A stretch of DNA of 64,000 nt from Gordonibacter sp. 28C (GCF_003339845.1 NZ_PPTR01000002.1:124001-188000), one strand, 5' to 3'; counted from the first letter of the stretch, positions 9,590 to 18,644 are shown. The notes: generated by a model from the sequence alone, not told the origin. Translations and numbers: made by a program.

Positions 9590-9864
9590 CGCTTCGCTCC
9601 TTCGCCGCGCGACGCCCCGCCCGGGGCGCCTCCGTTTGTTCTTTTCGTATCGGAATTCCGCCCGGGCGCGGGGCCCGCGGCGACGATGCGACCAGTATAG
9701 CGGCGGCCGACCGGGCCCTGCGCCCGTGCGGCCGTTTCGTCGCGGAATCTCACGAAATGAACGGTCGGCGGGCGGGTCGAATCCGCTTTGCGCTACTATG
9801 GCAGCGGAACGGCGAGATCGCAACACGCGAAAGACCCTTCAGCAAACCACCGGAAAGGACGCGC

Positions 9865-11478
9865 ATGGAAACGTTCGGCTTCTCCGACATCGTCGGCCCC
9901 ATCATGGTTGGCCCCTCGAGCTCCCACACGGCCGGGGCGCTGCGCATCGCGCGCATGGCGCGCAGCCTTCTTGCGACGGAACCCGTGCGGGCGACGTTCA
10001 CGCTGTACGGGTCGTTCGCACACACGCAGTCGGGGCACGGCACCGACAAGGCGCTCGTCGCCGGCCTTTTAGGGCTGGCTCCCGACGACCTGGGCGTGCG
10101 CGACTCGTTCGAGCTGGCCCGCGCGGCCAGCCTGTCCTTCTCCTTCGCCTGCGACCCCGACGCCCAAGTCGACCATCCGAACACGGTCGACCTGCGCATC
10201 GAGGACGCGCGGGGAGGCACGCTGGAGGTGAGGGGCGCGAGCGTGGGCGGCGGCGCGGCGGTCATCGAGCGCATCGACGGCATCGACGTGAACGTCACCG
10301 GCGAGCGCACGAGCGTCGTCGTGCGCCAGCGCGACGAGACGGGGGTGCTGGCGCACATAGCCGGCTGCTTCTCGGATTGCGCGGTGAACATAGCCACCGC
10401 GCGCATGTACCGCACGCGGCGCGGGTCGGAGGCCTTCACGGTCATGGAGCTGGACGGCGCGGCGCCCGCCGAGGCGAAGGCCGCCATCGAGCGGCATCCC
10501 GCCGTGCGCGACGTGCGCATCGTGCCCGCCGACGCTCCCGCAGGAGCTCCCGCCACGGCCGGCCCCGTTTCCGTGGAGCAGGCGGAGGAGCGCTTCGCCG
10601 CCCTCGACTTCGCGTCGGGCGAGGAGCTGCTGGAACGGTGCGCCGAGCAGGGCGCCACGCTGGCCGGCGCGTTCCTGGCCCGCGAGGAAGCGCTCGCCGC
10701 CCTCGAAGGACGCGCCTGCGACGCCGAGTCCTACGCGGACCGCGTGCTCGCCGTCATGAGGGCCTCGGCGACCGAGCCTTTGCGCGAGCCCGTTCCCTCC
10801 ATGGGCGGCCTCATCGGCGGCGAGGCGCGCGACGTGCGACGTGCGCGCGAACGCGCGAACGCCGTCGTCGACGACCTCACGGGTGCCGCCATGGAATACG
10901 CGCTGGCCGTCTTGGAAACGAACGCGTCCATGGGCCGGATCGTGGCCGCCCCCACCGCCGGTTCCGCCGGCGTCGTGCCGGGCGTGCTGCTGGCCCTGGA
11001 ACAGGAACGGAACCTGGACGCCGCCGCGCTCAGGCGCGGCCTTCTGGCCGCAGGGGCCGTGGGCTATCTCGTGGTTCGCAACGCCACGGTGTCGGGAGCC
11101 GAGGGCGGCTGCCAGGCCGAGATCGGGTCCGCCGCGGCCATGGCTGCGGCGGCGGCCGTGGAAATGGCCGGCGGCGCCCCCGAGCAGGCGCTCGACGCGG
11201 CCGCGAACGCGCTCGCCTCGCTCATGGGGCTGGTGTGCGACCCGGTGGGCGGCCTGGTGGAGGTGCCCTGCCAGAAACGCAACGCCACCGCCGCGGCCGC
11301 GGCGCTCGTGAGCGCGCAGATCGCGCTCGCCGGCGTGGGCAACCTCGTGGGATTCGACGAGACGGTGGCCGCGATGGACGCCGTAGGGCGCGCGCTTCCC
11401 TTCGAGCTGCGCGAAAGCGCCCTGGGCGGCATAGCCGCCGCGCCGAGCGCCTGCGCCTGGTGCGCGGCGCGCGGCTAA
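9865..11478 (+). CDS. sdaA: L-serine ammonia-lyase, single-chain Fe-S type
   Basis: Converts L-serine to pyruvate and ammonia with a [4Fe-4S] cluster. It is a single 537-residue chain: beta domain first (IMVGPSSSHTAG, GSFAHTQSGHGTD), then an ACT-type segment (VVVRQRDETGVLAHI), then the alpha domain. The likely cluster cysteines are all present: GCQAEIG, GLVCDPVGG, EVPCQKRN and a cysteine in the extreme C-terminal tail (ACAWCAARG), which in the Legionella enzyme folds into the active site. It starts at ATG 9865 after GGAAAGGA. Oxygen-sensitive enzymes of this type fit an anaerobe using serine as a carbon source. Confidence 0.93.
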   Translation: METFGFSDIVGPIMVGPSSSHTAGALRIARMARSLLATEPVRATFTLYGSFAHTQSGHGTDKALVAGLLGLAPDDLGVRDSFELARAASLSFSFACDPDAQVDHPNTVDLRIEDARGGTLEVRGASVGGGAAVIERIDGIDVNVTGERTSVVVRQRDETGVLAHIAGCFSDCAVNIATARMYRTRRGSEAFTVMELDGAAPAEAKAAIERHPAVRDVRIVPADAPAGAPATAGPVSVEQAEERFAALDFASGEELLERCAEQGATLAGAFLAREEALAALEGRACDAESYADRVLAVMRASATEPLREPVPSMGGLIGGEARDVRRARERANAVVDDLTGAAMEYALAVLETNASMGRIVAAPTAGSAGVVPGVLLALEQERNLDAAALRRGLLAAGAVGYLVVRNATVSGAEGGCQAEIGSAAAMAAAAAVEMAGGAPEQALDAAANALASLMGLVCDPVGGLVEVPCQKRNATAAAAALVSAQIALAGVGNLVGFDETVAAMDAVGRALPFELRESALGGIAAAPSACAWCAARG

Positions 11479-11493
11479 CCGCCCGAAACGCAC

Positions 11494-11525
11494 GGCGGGG
11501 GCCGCGCCGAAGCGCGGCCCCCGCC
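11494..11525. terminator. Convergent terminator hairpin (sdaA / FKBP gene)
   Basis: A perfect 14-base GC stem (11494-11507 with 11512-11525) with a CGAA loop sits between the convergent serine dehydratase and isomerase genes. There is no T-run on either side, so it may act bidirectionally or as an RNA-protecting end. Confidence 0.65.
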
Positions 11526-11556
11526 GCAAACCCTCCCGGTTCGCGCCTTCAGCGAA

Positions 11557-12075
11557 TCAGCGGAAGTCCTCGCCCTGGTCTCCGCCCAAAAGCTTCGACT
11601 GCTCCTTCAGGTGCTGCGCCTTCTCGGCAGCCGACACGAAGTCCTCCGGAGCCTCTTCGATCTCGAGCAGCTCCACCTCGAACGTGAGGCTCTTCCCCGC
11701 CAGCGGATGGTTCAAATCGAACGTGACCACGCCCTCTTCGATCCCCAAGACGGTGGCGGGCATCGGCGAGCCGTCCTCGCCGCTCGCCAGCATGATGCGC
11801 TTCCCCACCTTGACGTCGGTCACGGGAATCTGCTCCAGCGGGATCTTCGCCACATGGCCTTCGAGGTACTCGCCGTACGCGTCGTACTCGTCGACGACGA
11901 ACGTTTTCTTCTCGCCGGCCTCGTTCATCTCGAGCACGGCCTTCTCAAAGCCGTCGATGGTCATGTCCATGCCGGTTTGGAACTTCATGGGCTCGTTTTC
12001 GGTGGCGTAGCCGAAAACCGTGCCGTCTTCGAGCTTGCCCGTGTAGGTGAGGGTCACGGTGGATCCTAGTTGCAT
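11557..12075 (-). CDS. FKBP-type peptidyl-prolyl isomerase (SlyD-like)
   Basis: Cytoplasmic prolyl isomerase/chaperone of 172 residues. The SlyD layout is visible: a split FKBP domain (VTLTYTGKLEDGTVFGYA, then FDLNHPLAGKSLTFEVELLEI) interrupted by the insert-in-flap chaperone domain (about residues 65-125). Unlike E. coli SlyD it has no His/Cys-rich metal tail; it ends in a short charged segment. A candidate TACAAT promoter element lies at 12354-12349, giving a leader of nearly 270 bases. It is convergent with sdaA. Confidence 0.9.
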   Translation of the reverse strand: MQLGSTVTLTYTGKLEDGTVFGYATENEPMKFQTGMDMTIDGFEKAVLEMNEAGEKKTFVVDEYDAYGEYLEGHVAKIPLEQIPVTDVKVGKRIMLASGEDGSPMPATVLGIEEGVVTFDLNHPLAGKSLTFEVELLEIEEAPEDFVSAAEKAQHLKEQSKLLGGDQGEDFR

Positions 12076-12487
12076 TGTCTCGATCTCCTTTTCCGAATTG
12101 GTAGTGCGATTCGCAATCGAGCGGCCCGCAAGCGACGCTGCGCTTGCGAAGCCGAGCGGTTGCGTCGCCTTCGATTGGCGCCGCAGTTGGACGAAGGCCC
12201 TGCGGCCGGCCTTGCTGACAAGCCTTGCTATCCCGCGATGGCAGGCACGCGAAGCGCGACGCGCCTTGCGACCTTCGGGGAGACAGTTTTTTGACGTTTC
12301 TACCGTTCAGCTGTGACCTGAGCGAGACTCGCTCGCCGGACAGCGATAATTGTACCACACAAGCACCGCGCCGCCCTCTGCCGAAGCGGTCAATCAAGGC
12401 CGTCCGCCCGAATCCTTCGACTCGCTTCGCTCGCTCAGGACGACAGGGGGAGGCGTTTCCCTGTCCCTCGCCGCGGCTTCTCGGCAA
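12076..12487. other. Intergenic region without a gene
   Basis: No credible coding sequence is seen. It holds a probable long leader for the FKBP gene with a 15-base palindrome at 12320-12334 (GAGCGAG-A-CTCGCTC), a possible -10 box at 12349-12354 and one copy of the dispersed repeat at 12411-12450. Confidence 0.6.
12411..12450 (-). repeat. Dispersed extragenic repeat, single arm
   Basis: Contains ATCCTTCGACT ... CGCTCAGGA-GACAGGGGG, the same boundary sequences found at 18755-18879, 38236-38372 and 53397-53444. Only one arm is present here, and the middle is GCTTCGCT. Confidence 0.7.
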
Positions 12488-13366
12488 TCACATCGCGAGC
12501 ATCCTCATGCGCAAGGGCGCCAGCGCCTCGTCGTTCGTCTGCCTTTGGCGCAGCTCGAGCGTGGCCACGATGCCCTCGCGGTCGCGAGGCAGGATGCCGT
12601 CGATGCGGAACAGGTTCGAATCATGCGAGCCCACGATGAGGGTGTCGCAGGAAAGGTTGTCTATGAACGTGGCCACGTCGCGCATGACCTCGGACTCGGG
12701 CGCGAGCTCGAACGCCCCGCTCTCCACCTCCTCGCGCAGCTTGCAGCCCGGGTACGGCGTCATCGTCATGATGGTGATGCGCACCGGATGCAGCTGGCTG
12801 AACACCCGGGCGGACTCCCGCGCCGACTCCTCGCATTTCCCGGCGCCCGCGAAGCCTCCCAGATAGAACAGCGAGTACCTGATACCCGCCGCCTCGAGGC
12901 GCGGGCACTGCTCCAGAATGTCGGCCGCCGTGTGGCCCTTGCGCATGCGCTCGAGCGCGGGATCCCAGCCGCATTCGGTGCCGAGCGTCACGTCCGTCAC
13001 GCCCATGGCCGCCATCTCGGCCAGATCCGCGTCGCTCTTCAGCTTGACGTCGGCCGTGCGCATATAGCCGCCGACCTCGCTCACCGTGGGCAGCTTCTCG
13101 CGAACGAGCTCGAGCAGCGACACGAGCCTGTCGTTGGGCAGGCCCATGGGGTTGCCTCCGACGAACAGAACGCGATGCGGGCTGCGTTCGACGGACGCTA
13201 TCTCGTCGAGGTCTTCGATCACGTGCTCGAGGGGAACGGGCTGGAATTCGACGCCCTGGTACAGGTTGCAGAACAGGCACTTGTTGTGGGTGCAGCCCTT
13301 CGTGACCTCCAGCAGAACCGAGGCGTACTCGTGAGGCGGTCGATGCAGGTGCTTCGGCGTGTGCAT
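12488..13366 (-). CDS. Radical SAM protein (CxHNxCxFC type)
   Basis: Radical S-adenosylmethionine enzyme of 292 residues. The cluster motif is CTHNKCLFC at about residues 25-33, with a four-residue first gap typical of a subfamily carrying C-x-HN-x-C-x-F-C. Next come the glycine-rich SAM contact (LFVGGNPMGLPND), VTLGTECGWD and YLGGFAGAGKCEES. There is no extra cysteine-rich C-terminal cluster domain. Flanking genes give no functional clue, and the substrate is unknown. Confidence 0.8.
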   Translation of the reverse strand: MHTPKHLHRPPHEYASVLLEVTKGCTHNKCLFCNLYQGVEFQPVPLEHVIEDLDEIASVERSPHRVLFVGGNPMGLPNDRLVSLLELVREKLPTVSEVGGYMRTADVKLKSDADLAEMAAMGVTDVTLGTECGWDPALERMRKGHTAADILEQCPRLEAAGIRYSLFYLGGFAGAGKCEESARESARVFSQLHPVRITIMTMTPYPGCKLREEVESGAFELAPESEVMRDVATFIDNLSCDTLIVGSHDSNLFRIDGILPRDREGIVATLELRQRQTNDEALAPLRMRMLAM

Positions 13367-13478
13367 AAGGCGCTCCTTCGCATTGAGGCGGCGATGCTAC
13401 GCGCCTTCATTGTACCGCCGCGCGCCTGGGCGTACAATTCGGGGGAGGTAACGGCTGTCGCCCGGAGCCGTGCCGCGC

Positions 13479-13506
13479 TTGACAACCCCCGGCCGAACCT
13501 TAAGAT
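13479..13506 (+). promoter_or_regulatory. Promoter of the 13546 gene
   Basis: TTGACA (13479-13484), 16-base spacer, TAAGAT (13501-13506). This places the transcript start about 30 bases before the ATG at 13546. Confidence 0.6.
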
Positions 13507-13545
13507 GATGCCAGAACGGGAACCGACCCCGAAAGCGAGGCAGCC

Positions 13546-14004
13546 ATGGGAGCTTACGAACGCGAGCAGCAGATGATCGCCGCGGGCACGGGCGAGCGGG
13601 GGCAGGCGGCGCTCGCGTACTTCGCCGAGCTGGACGCCGGCCTCACCGAGGAGACCTCGTGCCTCGCGCACCGGCCCGACTACCGCAAAACGCTCTTCGC
13701 CCCCGAGCACGACGACATCTACCGGGAGTTCTGCGCCTACCTCGACCTCCCTGAACCGCGGTACTTCGACGCGGTGGAAAACCCTATCAGCGTCGAAGGG
13801 TATACGGCCGCCGACGTCTACTTCGCCATGAAGTCGAAGAACGACCGTATCGTCGCCATCGACGGGGCCGCGGTGTACAACATGCTGGTGAAGCTGCGCA
13901 CGCAACCCGAGATAGCCAAACGGGTCCTGGATTTCCGACCCACCTGCTACCAAGGCGGCTGCGGCATGAAGGACGCCGCGTTCGACCGAGGGTACTACGA
14001 CTAG
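13546..14004 (+). CDS. Hypothetical protein, 152 aa
   Basis: I do not recognise a family. The 152-residue soluble, acidic protein has no signal peptide or membrane helix. Notable features are two aromatic/acidic helices (HDDIYREFCAYLDLPEPRYFD), a central IDGAAVYNMLVKLRTQPEIAKRVLDFRP and a C-terminal CYQGGCGMKD with paired cysteines that could bind metal or form a disulfide. It has its own near-consensus promoter and is convergent with the TetR gene. Confidence 0.7.
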   Translation: MGAYEREQQMIAAGTGERGQAALAYFAELDAGLTEETSCLAHRPDYRKTLFAPEHDDIYREFCAYLDLPEPRYFDAVENPISVEGYTAADVYFAMKSKNDRIVAIDGAAVYNMLVKLRTQPEIAKRVLDFRPTCYQGGCGMKDAAFDRGYYD

Positions 14005-14030
14005 CGAGGCGCCGACCGCTCGCGGCGGCG

Positions 14031-14585
14031 CTAGCCCGCGCGCAGGGCGTTGAGGCCGCCGCGGATGAACGTGTCGAGCGCCTGCTGGACGCGGGCCCAT
14101 TCCTCGGCGGGCGCGTCGGACAGGGCGACGGCGTAGCAGCCGCTCATCTGGAAACGGAACACGGCGCGCGCCTGTGCCTCGTTGAGCCCCGGCACGAGAT
14201 ACGCCGACAGCGCCCCGCCCTCGACAAGCCCCGATTCAAGCTGCTCGAACAACGTGGGCAGGAAGTGCGCGTCCTTGACCAAGAAAAGGTACGGCCCGGC
14301 ATCGCGCAGGGCGACGCAGAAAGGCCGCGCACCCGAACTCTGCACCGAACAATCTCCGCAATGCAGATGAACGCCCAGCGGGCGCAGGCTCGTGTAGAAA
14401 TCGCGAACCAGCTCCGCATACACGTCCTGCACGTTGCCGAAATGCGCATAGAGGGTCGAGCGGCTCACGCCGGCTTCCCTCGCCAGCTCCGTCATGGCTA
14501 TGCCCGCGATCTGCCTCTTCTCCAACAGGACGAGCAGGGCCTCTTTGACGGCACGCCTGCTTCGCAAGTATCGGGCGTCGACCAT
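14031..14585 (-). CDS. TetR family transcriptional regulator
   Basis: Repressor-type regulator of 184 residues. The N-terminal helix-turn-helix is seen at about residues 32-52 (MTELAREAGVSRSTLYAHFG). The C-terminal ligand domain carries a CGDCSVQS cysteine pair and a TetR_C-like FIRGGLNAL end. It is transcribed away from the DUF262 pair. A 7-base inverted repeat lies in the shared intergenic region at 14610-14632, so it probably controls itself and may control the DUF262 genes. Confidence 0.88.
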   Translation of the reverse strand: MVDARYLRSRRAVKEALLVLLEKRQIAGIAMTELAREAGVSRSTLYAHFGNVQDVYAELVRDFYTSLRPLGVHLHCGDCSVQSSGARPFCVALRDAGPYLFLVKDAHFLPTLFEQLESGLVEGGALSAYLVPGLNEAQARAVFRFQMSGCYAVALSDAPAEEWARVQQALDTFIRGGLNALRAG

Positions 14586-14609
14586 GCCTTTCCTTCCGAT
14601 CTAAACGTT

Positions 14610-14632
14610 TTATCGTACAGGTTACACGATAA
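14610..14632. promoter_or_regulatory. Candidate TetR operator
   Basis: TTATCGT-N9-ACGATAA is a perfect 7-base inverted repeat 25 bases upstream of the TetR start and 73 bases upstream of the first DUF262 gene. Its size fits TetR-family operators. Binding is inferred. Confidence 0.55.
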
Positions 14633-14704
14633 TGTCCGACATCCCGGCAGTGCATTGCCTATACTTTTTGAAACGCAGCGAAAACACCTATCGAAGGCCC
14701 GCCT

Positions 14705-15787
14705 ATGAAAACGGACAAGCATTTTGTTCTCGATCTGCTCGCAGCACCCGACACGCGCTTCGTCATCCCGGCGTACCAGCGCCCGTACTCGTGGAAGCGG
14801 CGGCAGTGCAACGAGCTGTGGCTCGACCTGCAGCGCGCCGCCAAGGCCGATAGAAGCCATTTTGCGGGCACGCTGCTGTACGCGCGCGAGGCCGACGACG
14901 CGCAGGGCGCACGCCAGCTCGCCGTCATCGACGGGCAGCAGCGACTGACCACGATCACGTTGCTGCTGGTGGCTCTGACGCGTCATCTTAAAGAGCGCGA
15001 CATCGCGCTTGCCGACCTCGACGCCGCCGCGCTCGGAGCCCACTACCTGCGCATGGGGGCGCAGGCGGACGCGCCCGGCAAGCTCGTGCTGTCGCGCAAC
15101 GACCGGGACACCCTGTTCGCAGTCGTGCACGATGCGAAGCCGCCCGAGGCCGCCTCCGAGAACATCCTGCAGAACCTGGCCTTTTTCCAAGAGCGCATGG
15201 ACGAGGACGGCTTCGATGCCGAACGTTTGTGGCGCGGCGTCAAGCGGCTGTTCGTCATCGACGCGCAGGTGGACGGCACGGACAACGCCCAGCTCATCTT
15301 CGAGAGCCTGAACTCGAAGGGCATGCCGTTGACCACGGCCGACCTCGTGCGCAACTACCTGCTGCTCGCCGAGAGCCACGACGAGCAGGCCCGGCTCTAC
15401 GACGAGTACTGGAGCCCCATCGAGGGCATGTTCCGGCCCGACCCCGGCTCGCTTCGCCTGGACAACGCCATCCAAGGCTGGCTTTCCGTGCGCTTCCGCA
15501 AAGTGCGCGCGAGGGGCGCGGGCGAGGTGTACGGCGTGTTCAAGCAGTACGTCGAGGACGAGTTCGACGGCACGACCGAGGGCCTGCTGCGCGAGCTGCG
15601 CAACTTCTGCCTGGTGTGGGCGGAGAACTACCGTTACCACGCCGTGAAGAAGTACAAGTCGGCCTTCAGCTGGGCCACGAACGGCGCTCCCACGCTCGTG
15701 TCCGACCGACCGGTCAAGAAAAGCGTCGACGAAGCCTACGCCGAGAAGGTCCGCGAGGATCTGGGCTCCGTCGACGCGTCGCTGTGA
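14705..15787 (+). CDS. DUF262 (GmrS-like) protein, first of a pair, no HNH domain
   Basis: 360-residue protein with the DUF262 / ParB-Srx-like fold of the GmrS half of the type IV restriction enzyme GmrSD. Visible are the N-terminal FVIPAYQRPYSWKRRQC, the nucleotide-site motif VIDGQQRLTT (about residues 79-88) and FESLNSKGMPLTTADLVRN. The DUF1524 HNH nuclease half (GmrD) is missing; the chain stops after the helical domain, and no HNH gene lies nearby. A -10-like TATACT is at 14660-14665. Ten bases separate it from its paralogue, so they are co-transcribed. A defence role is inferred from the family. Confidence 0.82.
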   Translation: MKTDKHFVLDLLAAPDTRFVIPAYQRPYSWKRRQCNELWLDLQRAAKADRSHFAGTLLYAREADDAQGARQLAVIDGQQRLTTITLLLVALTRHLKERDIALADLDAAALGAHYLRMGAQADAPGKLVLSRNDRDTLFAVVHDAKPPEAASENILQNLAFFQERMDEDGFDAERLWRGVKRLFVIDAQVDGTDNAQLIFESLNSKGMPLTTADLVRNYLLLAESHDEQARLYDEYWSPIEGMFRPDPGSLRLDNAIQGWLSVRFRKVRARGAGEVYGVFKQYVEDEFDGTTEGLLRELRNFCLVWAENYRYHAVKKYKSAFSWATNGAPTLVSDRPVKKSVDEAYAEKVREDLGSVDASL

Positions 15788-15797
15788 GGGAGCGCCC

Positions 15798-16829
15798 ATG
15801 CTGACCAAACAAGAAATGTTCCTCGATTTTCTGGGAGCCGCCGACGTCCAGCTCGTCATCCCCGTCTACCAGCGCGTCTACGCGTGGACCGAGCGGCAGT
15901 GCGACGAGCTGTGGGCCGACGTGCGCCGCGCCGGGCGCACCGGCAGCGCGCACTTCGTGGGGACGGTGCTGTACGCGCCCGAAGCGGGCGCGGGCGACGT
16001 GGGAAGGCGGCTCGATGTCATCGACGGCCAGCAGCGCACCGCCACCCTCGTGCTTCTGCTCGCGGCGCTGCGCGACCATCTGCGCGACACCGGCACCGCG
16101 CTCGAGGGGATCGACGCGCAGGGCATCGATCGACGCTATCTGCACGTCGCCGGGTCGAGCGGCGCGTGCAAGCTCGTGCTCTCGCGCGCCGACCGCGCCA
16201 CGATGGCCGCGGTGGTGGACGGTGCGGAGCCGCCCGGCGAGGACGACCGGTCTGCCAACGTGATGGCGAACTACGAGCGATTCCGCTCGAACATGGGCGG
16301 AAACTTCACGACCGAGCACGCCGAGGAGCTCTGGCGCGGCATACGACGGCTGCTCGTGATAGCCGCCGAGCTCGACGACGAGGACCGACCGCAGCTCGTC
16401 TTCGAGAGCCTGAACTCGAAGGGCATGCCGCTGACCACGGCCGACCTCGTGCGCAACCTCTTGTTGGTCAACGTGGGGTACGACGAGCAGACGCGCCTCT
16501 ACGAGCGCTACTGGGCGCCCGTCGAGCAGCTGTTCGGCGAGGATCCCAACGCCGTGCGGTTGAACGCCGCGCTGCACGGATGGCTGGCCGTCACGGCGCC
16601 CCGGCTGCACGTCGGCGGCAAAGACGACGTGTACGGCGCCTTCAAAACCTACCTCGAAGACGTGCACAAGGGAACGCTCGAAGAGCTTCTGAGAGGTTTG
16701 AAAGGGTTCTGCGAAACCTTCGCCGCCAAATCGCAGTCCACGGGCACCAGCCGCGCCAAAGAGCACGCCGCCTGGGCAAACGGAAAGGTCGAGGGCATCA
16801 TCTCGGAGAAGAGGCTGTTCGGGGATTAA
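15798..16829 (+). CDS. DUF262 (GmrS-like) protein, second of a pair, no HNH domain
   Basis: 343-residue paralogue of the preceding protein, with the same order of motifs: LVIPVYQRVYAWTERQC, VIDGQQRTATL and FESLNSKGMPLTTADLVRN. A stretch of 57 bases around 16401-16457 differs by one base from 15299-15355 in the first copy, while the rest has diverged, so selection or gene conversion acts on this core. Again there is no HNH domain. The two proteins may form a heteromer. Family members with full length carry a C-terminal DUF1524 nuclease; this pair does not. Confidence 0.82.
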   Translation: MLTKQEMFLDFLGAADVQLVIPVYQRVYAWTERQCDELWADVRRAGRTGSAHFVGTVLYAPEAGAGDVGRRLDVIDGQQRTATLVLLLAALRDHLRDTGTALEGIDAQGIDRRYLHVAGSSGACKLVLSRADRATMAAVVDGAEPPGEDDRSANVMANYERFRSNMGGNFTTEHAEELWRGIRRLLVIAAELDDEDRPQLVFESLNSKGMPLTTADLVRNLLLVNVGYDEQTRLYERYWAPVEQLFGEDPNAVRLNAALHGWLAVTAPRLHVGGKDDVYGAFKTYLEDVHKGTLEELLRGLKGFCETFAAKSQSTGTSRAKEHAAWANGKVEGIISEKRLFGD

Positions 16830-16884
16830 GCGCGGACGGGGCGGGGCGGCGGCAGGTTCCGGCTGCCGCAGGCCGCCGGAACCC

Positions 16885-17163
16885 TCATGCCGGGTCGGCG
16901 GTGTTCAGGCGTATGGCGCACAGCTGCAGCTCGTCCACCAGCTCCCGGGTCACGGGCTCGTCGGGCGGCTCGCCCGCCTCTAGGCGCTCGTCGAGCGCGA
17001 AGCAGCGGCGCACGAACGCCTCGTTGCCCGCATTGAACATCCCTTGTTCGCGCGCGGCCCTGAACCCGTCTTCCACGTCGGTGGACTTCGCCACGCGCCA
17101 CAGATGCAACGTCACCAGACGGACCGACCCGCGAAACCGCCGCTCGACGGACACTTCGACCAC
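16885..17163 (-). CDS. Hypothetical protein, 92 aa
   Basis: Small soluble protein of unknown function. It is rich in charged residues, without signal peptide or transmembrane helix, and ends in VDELQLCAIRLNTADPA. It begins at an ATG after AGGGAGGA and ends convergent with the second DUF262 gene. The length, good ribosome site and lack of a competing gene support it. It might belong to the neighbouring DUF262 cluster, but nothing in the sequence shows this. Confidence 0.6.
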   Translation of the reverse strand: MVEVSVERRFRGSVRLVTLHLWRVAKSTDVEDGFRAAREQGMFNAGNEAFVRRCFALDERLEAGEPPDEPVTRELVDELQLCAIRLNTADPA

Positions 17164-17308
17164 GAGATCCTCCCTTTCCGCTATTCCGCAAACCAGTTTA
17201 CCACGCTAGGGCGACCTGCGAGGATTGCCGGAGCCGGGCGGCGCGCGACACCTTATAATGGACGGCAAGAAGAACGTGATCGGCAAGACCATACGGAACG
17301 GAGCATAG

Positions 17309-18589
17309 GTGGGCAACGAGGCGTTGGACGCGGCCCTTACGGAGTACGCGGAAGTTGGGGAGCGCTACGTGAGGGCGCTCGAGGACAAAGGGCTCGTGTT
17401 CGCGGAGCCGCACGCAGGCGAGGCGAGGCGCGCCGAGCTGCGGGCGGAGCTGGCGGCACGCGGCGTGGACGTGCGCAACGCGGGCGCCAGCCTGAGCGCG
17501 GGGCACCTGTCCCCCGCCTGCGTGGAGTGCACGGGCAACCGCGGGTCGGAGACGTTCTCCACCACGTTCAAGTGCCACCGCGACTGCTACTTCTGCTTCA
17601 ACCACAACCAGCCCGACTACGACAAGTTCTTCCGCGAGGGGTGCCCGTGGGAGGAGAGCCTGGCGCGGGCGGCGGACGAGAACGAAACGCTGGCCTGCGT
17701 GGGCCTCACCGGAGGCGAGCCGCTGCTCGACCTCGAGAACGCCCTGCGCTTCCTCGAGCGCGCGGGCGAGCTGTGGCCGAGCGCCCACAAGCGCCTGTAC
17801 ACCTCGGGCGACCTTCTGACCGCGGAGAGCGCGGCGCGCCTGCGCGACGCGGGGCTCGACGAGATCCGCTTCAGCGTGAAGGACGACGACGAGGCCGCGC
17901 AGCAGGAGCGCGTGATCGCCGCGATGAAGCTGGCCCGCCGCCACATCCCCTCCGTCATGGTGGAGATGCCGGTCATCCCCGGCGCCGACGAGCACATGCG
18001 GCAGCTGTTCCGCCGGTTCGAGGAAGTGGGCATCGACGGCATCAACCTGCTGGAGTTCTGCTTCCCCTTCTGCAACTGGGACGAGTTCTCCCGGCGCGGC
18101 TTCACGCTGAAGAACCCGCCGTTCGAGGTGATGTACGACTACGGCTACTCGGGAGGCCTGGCCGTGGCCGGCAGCGAGGAGCTCGTGCTCGAGCTCATGC
18201 TGTGGGCGCTCGACGAGGGCCTGACGTTCGGCATGCACTACTGCTCGCTCGAGAACAAGCACCGCAGCGAGATCCGTCAGAAGAACGAGCGAGCCGCCCG
18301 CGCGCACCCGTGCGTCGAATTCGACGAGGGCGACTTCTTCCTGAAGACGGCCAAGGTGTTCGGACCCGACGTGGAGGCGGCGCGCCGCGCGCTGGAGGCG
18401 GCGGGCTGCGCGGACTTCATGGAAGACCCCGACGAGCGGTCGCTCGCGTTCCCGCCGCGCTACCTGGAGGCGGCGCGCACGGCAACGCGAGAGGACGGCG
18501 AGCCCGTCCGCCCGATGACGTGCTACCTGGTGTACGAGACCGAGGGGAGCGGCGGCTACCTCATCGACGTCGCGCTGCGCGAGGCGTGA
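17309..18589 (+). CDS. Radical SAM protein, 426 aa (GTG start)
   Basis: Radical SAM enzyme with the classical CX3CX2C cluster motif CHRDCYFCFNHNQ at about residues 90-102, the GGEP-type SAM contact (LTGGEPLLDLE) and a full partial TIM barrel ending near NLLEFCFPFCNWD. An extra cysteine pair lies just before the core (CVECTG) and further cysteines sit in FCFPFC and HYCSLENKH, which could bind an auxiliary cluster. The start is GTG 17309, six bases after GGAG. TATAAT at 17254-17259 is a likely -10. A strong terminator follows. Substrate unknown. Confidence 0.82.
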   Translation: MGNEALDAALTEYAEVGERYVRALEDKGLVFAEPHAGEARRAELRAELAARGVDVRNAGASLSAGHLSPACVECTGNRGSETFSTTFKCHRDCYFCFNHNQPDYDKFFREGCPWEESLARAADENETLACVGLTGGEPLLDLENALRFLERAGELWPSAHKRLYTSGDLLTAESAARLRDAGLDEIRFSVKDDDEAAQQERVIAAMKLARRHIPSVMVEMPVIPGADEHMRQLFRRFEEVGIDGINLLEFCFPFCNWDEFSRRGFTLKNPPFEVMYDYGYSGGLAVAGSEELVLELMLWALDEGLTFGMHYCSLENKHRSEIRQKNERAARAHPCVEFDEGDFFLKTAKVFGPDVEAARRALEAAGCADFMEDPDERSLAFPPRYLEAARTATREDGEPVRPMTCYLVYETEGSGGYLIDVALREA

Positions 18590-18612
18590 GCGGCTGCCGC
18601 ATCGCGCGCATT

Positions 18613-18644
18613 CCGTAGGGGCGCTCTCCTGAGCGCCCCTACGG
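18613..18644 (+). terminator. Terminator hairpin after the radical SAM gene
   Basis: Perfect 14-base stem 18613-18626 with 18631-18644 (CCGTAGGGGCGCTC and complement), loop TCCT. No T-run follows. Confidence 0.65.

Noticed and set aside
12600-12620. tRNA T-loop-like GGTTCGAATC
   Set aside because: It lies within the radical SAM coding sequence and no acceptor or anticodon stems surround it. No tRNA gene was found in the window.
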